Assembly (NCBI RefSeq): GCF_019972295.1 | Contig: NZ_BLJA01000001.1 | Location: 590,049 to 654,048 of the forward strand | DNA from: Geobacter sp. AOG2 | Lineage (GTDB): Bacteria; Desulfobacterota; Desulfuromonadia; Geobacterales; Pseudopelobacteraceae | Length of the DNA: 64,000 nt | Reading direction: 5' to 3' | In this document: positions 60,107 to 64,000 of the stretch, piece by piece | Position numbering within the stretch: the first letter of the stretch is position 1 | Layout of the letters: every line of letters begins with the position of its first letter | Made by a program: the position numbers and the translations under genes | The notes under the pieces: generated by a model | Told to the model about the DNA's origin: nothing | Seen by the model: the letters and a program-made list of their open reading frames with translations, nothing else | The model's database searches: none

Positions 60107-61048
60107 GTGTCACAACCCAAACGGTACAACACCTTTTCAGATGAATTGAAACGGCTCTTCGGCTGCAAGGTGCAGCGCATCTCTGTGGATGCCGGTTTTA
60201 GCTGCCCCAACCGGGACGGTACCCTGGATACCGGAGGATGCATCTTCTGCGGCGGGTCGGGTTCCGGCGCCTACAGTATCCGCCCCGAACTCTCCGTGGC
60301 CGCCCAAGTGGAGGACGGCAAGGAGGTCATGCGCCGCAAATACCGGGCGGAGAAGTTCATCGCTTATTTCCAGGCCTATTCCAATACCTATGGGCCAGTG
60401 GAGAGGTTGCAGGCGCTGTACCACGAGGCGCTCTCGGTCCCCGGCGTGGTGGGGCTCATTATCGCGACCCGCCCCGACTGCCTGCCCGACCCGGTACTCG
60501 ATCTCCTGGCCCGCCTGAGGGAAGAAACCTATCTCTGGCTGGAGCTGGGGCTCCAATCCATCCACGACAAGAGCCTAACGTTCATCAATCGTCGCCATGA
60601 CTACGCCTGTTTCGTGGATGCCCTGAAACGGGCCAAAGTCCGCAGGATACGGGTCTGCGCCCACGTGATCCTGGGGCTGCCCGGCGAATCGCGGGAGGAG
60701 ATGCTGGCCATGGCGGGCGAGTTGAGCCGTCTCGGCGTGGACGGCGTCAAGCTGCACCTGCTGCATGTGATGAAGGGAACGCGCCTGGCGGAGATGTACG
60801 AACGCGGCGAGATTGCGGTGCTGGACCGGGACGGCTATGCCGGACTGGTGTGCGATTTTCTGGGGCTCCTGGATCCGGACATCCTGATCCATCGCCTGAC
60901 CGGCGACGGCGGCCGCGACAACCTGGTGGCGCCCCTCTGGTCGCTCAATAAGTTCGAGGTGCTCAACCTGATCGACGCAGAAATGGAGCGGCGCAACAGT
61001 CGGCAGGGGATCAGATTTTTCCCAGAAAGATCAGCACCAGAAAGATGA
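60107..61048 (+). CDS. YhcC-family radical SAM protein (TIGR01212 type)
   Basis: The 313-residue protein carries VDAGFSCPNRDGTLDTGGCIFC, the radical SAM cluster with its long first spacing typical of YhcC, then FQAYSNTYGP, LGLQSIHDKSL and ILGLPGESREEM. Function unknown, perhaps RNA-related. The GTG start lacks a good ribosome-binding site because repeat copy H lies directly before it. The 3' end overlaps the antiporter gene by 38 bases. Confidence 0.88.
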   Translation: MSQPKRYNTFSDELKRLFGCKVQRISVDAGFSCPNRDGTLDTGGCIFCGGSGSGAYSIRPELSVAAQVEDGKEVMRRKYRAEKFIAYFQAYSNTYGPVERLQALYHEALSVPGVVGLIIATRPDCLPDPVLDLLARLREETYLWLELGLQSIHDKSLTFINRRHDYACFVDALKRAKVRRIRVCAHVILGLPGESREEMLAMAGELSRLGVDGVKLHLLHVMKGTRLAEMYERGEIAVLDRDGYAGLVCDFLGLLDPDILIHRLTGDGGRDNLVAPLWSLNKFEVLNLIDAEMERRNSRQGIRFFPERSAPER

Positions 61049-62027
61049 AGTAGAATCCCCCGCCAACCAGCAGCGTCCCCGGCGTCAGATGTTTTTTCCA
61101 GCGGATTTGCAGGTAGGCCATGCCGACGGAGCCGAACGTCAGCAGGACCGTCAACATGGCCGCGCTGTTGAGCCGCCATTCGGTCATCAAGATGCCGATG
61201 GCCGTGATGATGGAGCCCTGAAAGACCATGGCGCCGGTGACATTGCCGATTGCCAGGGTGTCCTTGCCTTTGTTGATCCAGATGACGCTGTTGAACTTCT
61301 CCGGCAACTCCGTGGCAATCGGGGCGATGATCATGGCCAGAATAAAGGCCGAAATCCCCATCTGCTGCGAGAGCATCTGCACCTTTTCCACGAAGATGTA
61401 CGACCCCCAGACAATCAAAAGCAGCGATCCCAGTACCTGAAACCCGATGATCGCCATGTGCGGATCGTGGGACTTCGGGGCAAAGTAGCAAGGATCGATT
61501 TCCGACTCTTCGATCTCGTGCGCCTCCGGTTCGCCACCCCCCGTCAGGGTTCTCAGCACGTAGCCGCCGTAAGCGAGGAAAAGCGCCAGCGCCATAAAGG
61601 TTTTGACGACCGGGTGCCCGCCGAGGAATGATGCAGTGATGGCTACTGCATACAACACCAGAAAATACTCCATGTCGCGCCGCATGACCACGGTATCGAC
61701 CCGCATGACCGGGTAGTCGTCCCGCTTCTTGCGGTTGACGATCACGGCCAGGCCGCTGATGAAAAAGGCCAGCGTGCCCAGCATGAACGGTGCGCCGATG
61801 ATGGCGCCGACACCGATTTTGTGGCCGGCTTCGGGCGATCCGAACATGATGGCGACAATCGGGACAAGCGTCTCGGGCAGGGCTGTACCGATGGCGGCGA
61901 AGATGCTGCCAACGGCGCCGTCCGACAGTCTCATCTTCTTGCCGAACCATTCCAGTCCGTTGGTGAAGACCGTGGCTCCCAGGAGGATGATGCCCAGGGC
62001 GACCAGCAACAACAACCAATTGATCAT
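61011..62027 (-). CDS. CaCA-family sodium/calcium antiporter-like protein
   Basis: The 338-residue membrane protein has about ten spans and the two alpha repeats of cation/Ca antiporters: AAIGTALPETLVPIVA with VGAIIGAPFMLG, and IIAPIATELPEKFNSV with IGNVTGAMVFQGS. The usual Ser and Asn residues are partly replaced, so the ion is uncertain. It begins two bases after the kup stop and is cotranscribed with it. Confidence 0.88.
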   Translation of the reverse strand: MINWLLLLVALGIILLGATVFTNGLEWFGKKMRLSDGAVGSIFAAIGTALPETLVPIVAIMFGSPEAGHKIGVGAIIGAPFMLGTLAFFISGLAVIVNRKKRDDYPVMRVDTVVMRRDMEYFLVLYAVAITASFLGGHPVVKTFMALALFLAYGGYVLRTLTGGGEPEAHEIEESEIDPCYFAPKSHDPHMAIIGFQVLGSLLLIVWGSYIFVEKVQMLSQQMGISAFILAMIIAPIATELPEKFNSVIWINKGKDTLAIGNVTGAMVFQGSIITAIGILMTEWRLNSAAMLTVLLTFGSVGMAYLQIRWKKHLTPGTLLVGGGFYFIFLVLIFLGKI

Positions 62028-62029
62028 GA

Positions 62030-63847
62030 TTACATCTCCACTCGCGTGACAACCCCTTGCAACTTGGCAGCAGGAAGTTTGTTGAACTGCACGAACGTCG
62101 GCGTCAGCTTCTTGATCAAGGCAAACACCTTCCAGATTGGATTGTTTGTTTCGATATCCTCGATCCCGTAAAAAATGACTTTCTCGCTGATACCGTGGTT
62201 TTTCAACTGCTTCTCGATGTCAAGAACCTCCATGTAGCCGGCTTTTAATTCGAAAAATTCCAGCCCACTCCCCACATCTTTTTTATGATGACAGAAGGTC
62301 CCGAACGGTTCGTCCGTACGTACGATGGAGATGAAGATGTTGCGTTCGTAGATGATGTTGGAGCGGATAACGCAATGAATGATATAGGGGGGGATTACAT
62401 CCAATCCCTTGAGGAAGAAGAGCGCCGTGCCCGGGATACACCCCTTGCCGTAAATCTGTTCGTAGGAAAGCAGGAAAATGTCGAGTTCCAGCGGGCGTAG
62501 CGCCTTGTAAAGGTATCGCTGTCCATTGGTCCAGATCAGGATGATGGCAAAGGGGATCGATGCCAGGATGATCGACCAGTAGGCTCCATGGGGGAACTTT
62601 GAGAAAGTGGAGGTGAAATAGACCAGGTCGATCAGGGCGATGCCGACGACGATCGGTACTTTCCATTTTTTGGTGGTCCGGGAGAAGACCATGATCATCA
62701 TGATGGCGGTAATGGTCATGGAACCAGTGACCGCCATGCCGTAAGCCGCCGCCAGGTTGCTCGACTGCTGAAAGAAGAACATCACGAAAATGACCGCCAC
62801 CATCAGGGTCCAGTTCACTGCGCCGATGTAGATTTGGGACTGGATATGGCTGGAGGTGTACTGCACCTTGAACAACGGCATCAACCGGGTGGTTATACCT
62901 TGGTAGACGATGGAGAATACGCCGCTGATGATAGCCTGGGAGGCGATGATGGTGGCCATGATCGTCAGTAGCAGGAAAGGGATGTAGAGCATGGGGGCCT
63001 GGTTCTGGATCATGGCGAAGAGGATATTTTTCGCCTCAGGGTTGCGCAGAATGAAAGCTCCTTGGCCGAGGTAATTCAGGTAGAGGGAGGCAAAGACGAA
63101 GTACCAGGCCCGGATGATCGGTTTCTTGCCCAAGTGCCCCATGTCGGCGTAGAGCGCTTCACCGCCGGTGGAGCAGAGGATCACTTCCGACAATACAATG
63201 TAGCCGGCAAAGCCGTTGTGACGGAAAAATTCCAGCGCGTGCCAGGGGTTGATGGCCGAGACGATGGCCGGGGTGCCAGCGATGGAGGCTAGTCCCGATA
63301 CCAGCAGGGCACTAAAATAGACCACCATGATCGGCCCAAAGATGCCGGCCACCCTGTCGGTGCCACGGGATTGGAAGAAGAACAGGGTAAAGGCGATCAG
63401 GGCTGCAATCAGGACCAGAATCGACTGCGAAGTGGCGGCCAGAGAGGGGATCAGCAGCATACCTTCAACTGCAGAAAGGATCGATATTGCCGGGGTGATG
63501 ACCCCGTCCCCCAACAGCAACGACACGCCCAGGAATGAGAGAAACCCGGCAAATGCCAGCACACGCCCCTTTTTGAAGAGCTTGATGATAATCTCCCGCA
63601 GGACGATTTCACCCCCCTGACCCTTCTTACCCAGGCTCATGGCCAGCCAGGCGTATTCGGCCGTCACCAGGATAGTCATAGTCCAGAAGATCAGGGAGAG
63701 AATGCCGTAGACGTTGGCTACCGTTGGCTTGGTCAGAGTGAACACCACGGTCAGGGTGTAGATCGGGCTGGTGCCGATATCGCCGAACACCAGACCCAGC
63801 GCCTTGACGATGCCACCCCAGAAAGAATCTTTTGGCTTGTGAATCAT
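62030..63847 (-). CDS. kup: Potassium uptake protein Kup
   Basis: A 605-residue potassium/proton symporter with about twelve spans: LGLVFGDIGTSPIYTL at the N terminus, GGEALYADMGHLG, and a cytoplasmic C-terminal part of some 150 residues. ATG 63847 follows GGGAG; an open frame extends upstream into a terminator. The last residues (KLQGVVTRVEM) recur in the gene fragment at the window edge, showing tandem kup copies. Confidence 0.96.
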   Translation of the reverse strand: MIHKPKDSFWGGIVKALGLVFGDIGTSPIYTLTVVFTLTKPTVANVYGILSLIFWTMTILVTAEYAWLAMSLGKKGQGGEIVLREIIIKLFKKGRVLAFAGFLSFLGVSLLLGDGVITPAISILSAVEGMLLIPSLAATSQSILVLIAALIAFTLFFFQSRGTDRVAGIFGPIMVVYFSALLVSGLASIAGTPAIVSAINPWHALEFFRHNGFAGYIVLSEVILCSTGGEALYADMGHLGKKPIIRAWYFVFASLYLNYLGQGAFILRNPEAKNILFAMIQNQAPMLYIPFLLLTIMATIIASQAIISGVFSIVYQGITTRLMPLFKVQYTSSHIQSQIYIGAVNWTLMVAVIFVMFFFQQSSNLAAAYGMAVTGSMTITAIMMIMVFSRTTKKWKVPIVVGIALIDLVYFTSTFSKFPHGAYWSIILASIPFAIILIWTNGQRYLYKALRPLELDIFLLSYEQIYGKGCIPGTALFFLKGLDVIPPYIIHCVIRSNIIYERNIFISIVRTDEPFGTFCHHKKDVGSGLEFFELKAGYMEVLDIEKQLKNHGISEKVIFYGIEDIETNNPIWKVFALIKKLTPTFVQFNKLPAAKLQGVVTRVEM

Positions 63848-63878
63848 GAGACTCCCGTTCTTAACGGACAGGGAATAC

Positions 63879-63903
63879 AAAAAAAGAGCGGCATTGCTGC
63901 CGC
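63879..63903 (-). terminator. Terminator between tandem kup genes
   Basis: On the minus strand GGCGGCA, GCAA, TGCCGCTC and seven T. It should end the transcript of the second kup copy. The hairpin nearly equals the atp operon terminator at 48441. Confidence 0.75.
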
Positions 63904-63956
63904 CCACTATTTATACACCATTCTTTCCGAACATGTAACCCCTGATCAGGTGAACA

Positions 63957-64000
63957 CTACATTTCCACCCGCGTCACCACGCCTTGCAACTTGGTTGCCG
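63957..64000 (-). CDS. C-terminal end of a second Kup protein
   Basis: Only the last 14 codons are inside the window; they read ATKLQGVVTRVEM and a TAG stop, almost identical to the end of the Kup protein at 62030. The gene continues beyond the right edge. Confidence 0.75.
   Translation of the reverse strand, partial: ATKLQGVVTRVEM

Overview
The window looks like a high-GC chromosome of a Geobacter/Pelobacter-type bacterium (Desulfuromonadia). The inference rests on rplM-rpsI-argC gene order, parA-parB directly upstream of an F1Fo operon that starts with b' and b subunits but lacks a and c, a small c-type multihaem cytochrome, and a methylmalonyl-CoA pathway with a stand-alone mutase catalytic subunit. 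The species cannot be named from sequence alone. No rRNA, tRNA or CRISPR array was seen.

Layout. 1-1.3 kb: end of a LysE-type exporter, then moaC-mogA (molybdopterin). 1.8-5.8 kb: a candidate sigma-54 promoter, a PAS histidine kinase and a chemoreceptor. 5.8-12.5 kb: a 9-bp tandem repeat, then gltB and gltD (ammonia assimilation), separated by a mobile-looking repeat. 12.5-14 kb: a TacA/TacT toxin-antitoxin pair and an orphan BrnA-like antitoxin preceded by a broken copy of the moaC 5' end. 14-24 kb: a glycolate/lactate-oxidase-type Fe-S subunit, an XRE-cupin regulator, a two-gene biotin carboxylase, methylmalonyl-CoA mutase and epimerase; together these interconvert propionyl-CoA and succinyl-CoA. 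24-28 kb: ribosomal proteins, argC, YgiQ, cold-shock protein. 28.5-32.5 kb: a minus-strand Mla lipid-transport operon that contains a TolC-like gene. 32.8-39.3 kb: HpnI-like glycosyltransferase, MnmM-like methylase, pseudouridine synthase, a two-component system with a duplicated response regulator. 39.7-48.5 kb: tautomerase, cytochrome, parAB and seven ATP synthase genes.

49-57 kb is an accessory, partly AT-rich region: a SmaI-like restriction-modification system with a ribbon-helix-helix controller, a zeta-type toxin with a 59-residue partner, a RelE-like protein carrying a zinc-knuckle insertion, BrnT/BrnA, two HIT proteins and scattered HIT-gene fragments. 57-64 kb returns to housekeeping genes (methyltransferase, YheU, FxsA, nitroreductase, YjbQ, YhcC, cation antiporter, Kup, and the tail of a second Kup).

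Three families of intergenic inverted-repeat elements run through the window. The main one (eight copies of about 138 bp) abuts stop codons with near-constant spacing in five cases; the second supplies the stop codon of the epimerase gene; the third fills the gap between the nitroreductase and yjbQ genes. These, the leaderless RHH-controlled SmaI-like system, the zinc-knuckle RelE-like protein and the gene-fragment scars beside toxin-antitoxin modules are the most unusual things here.
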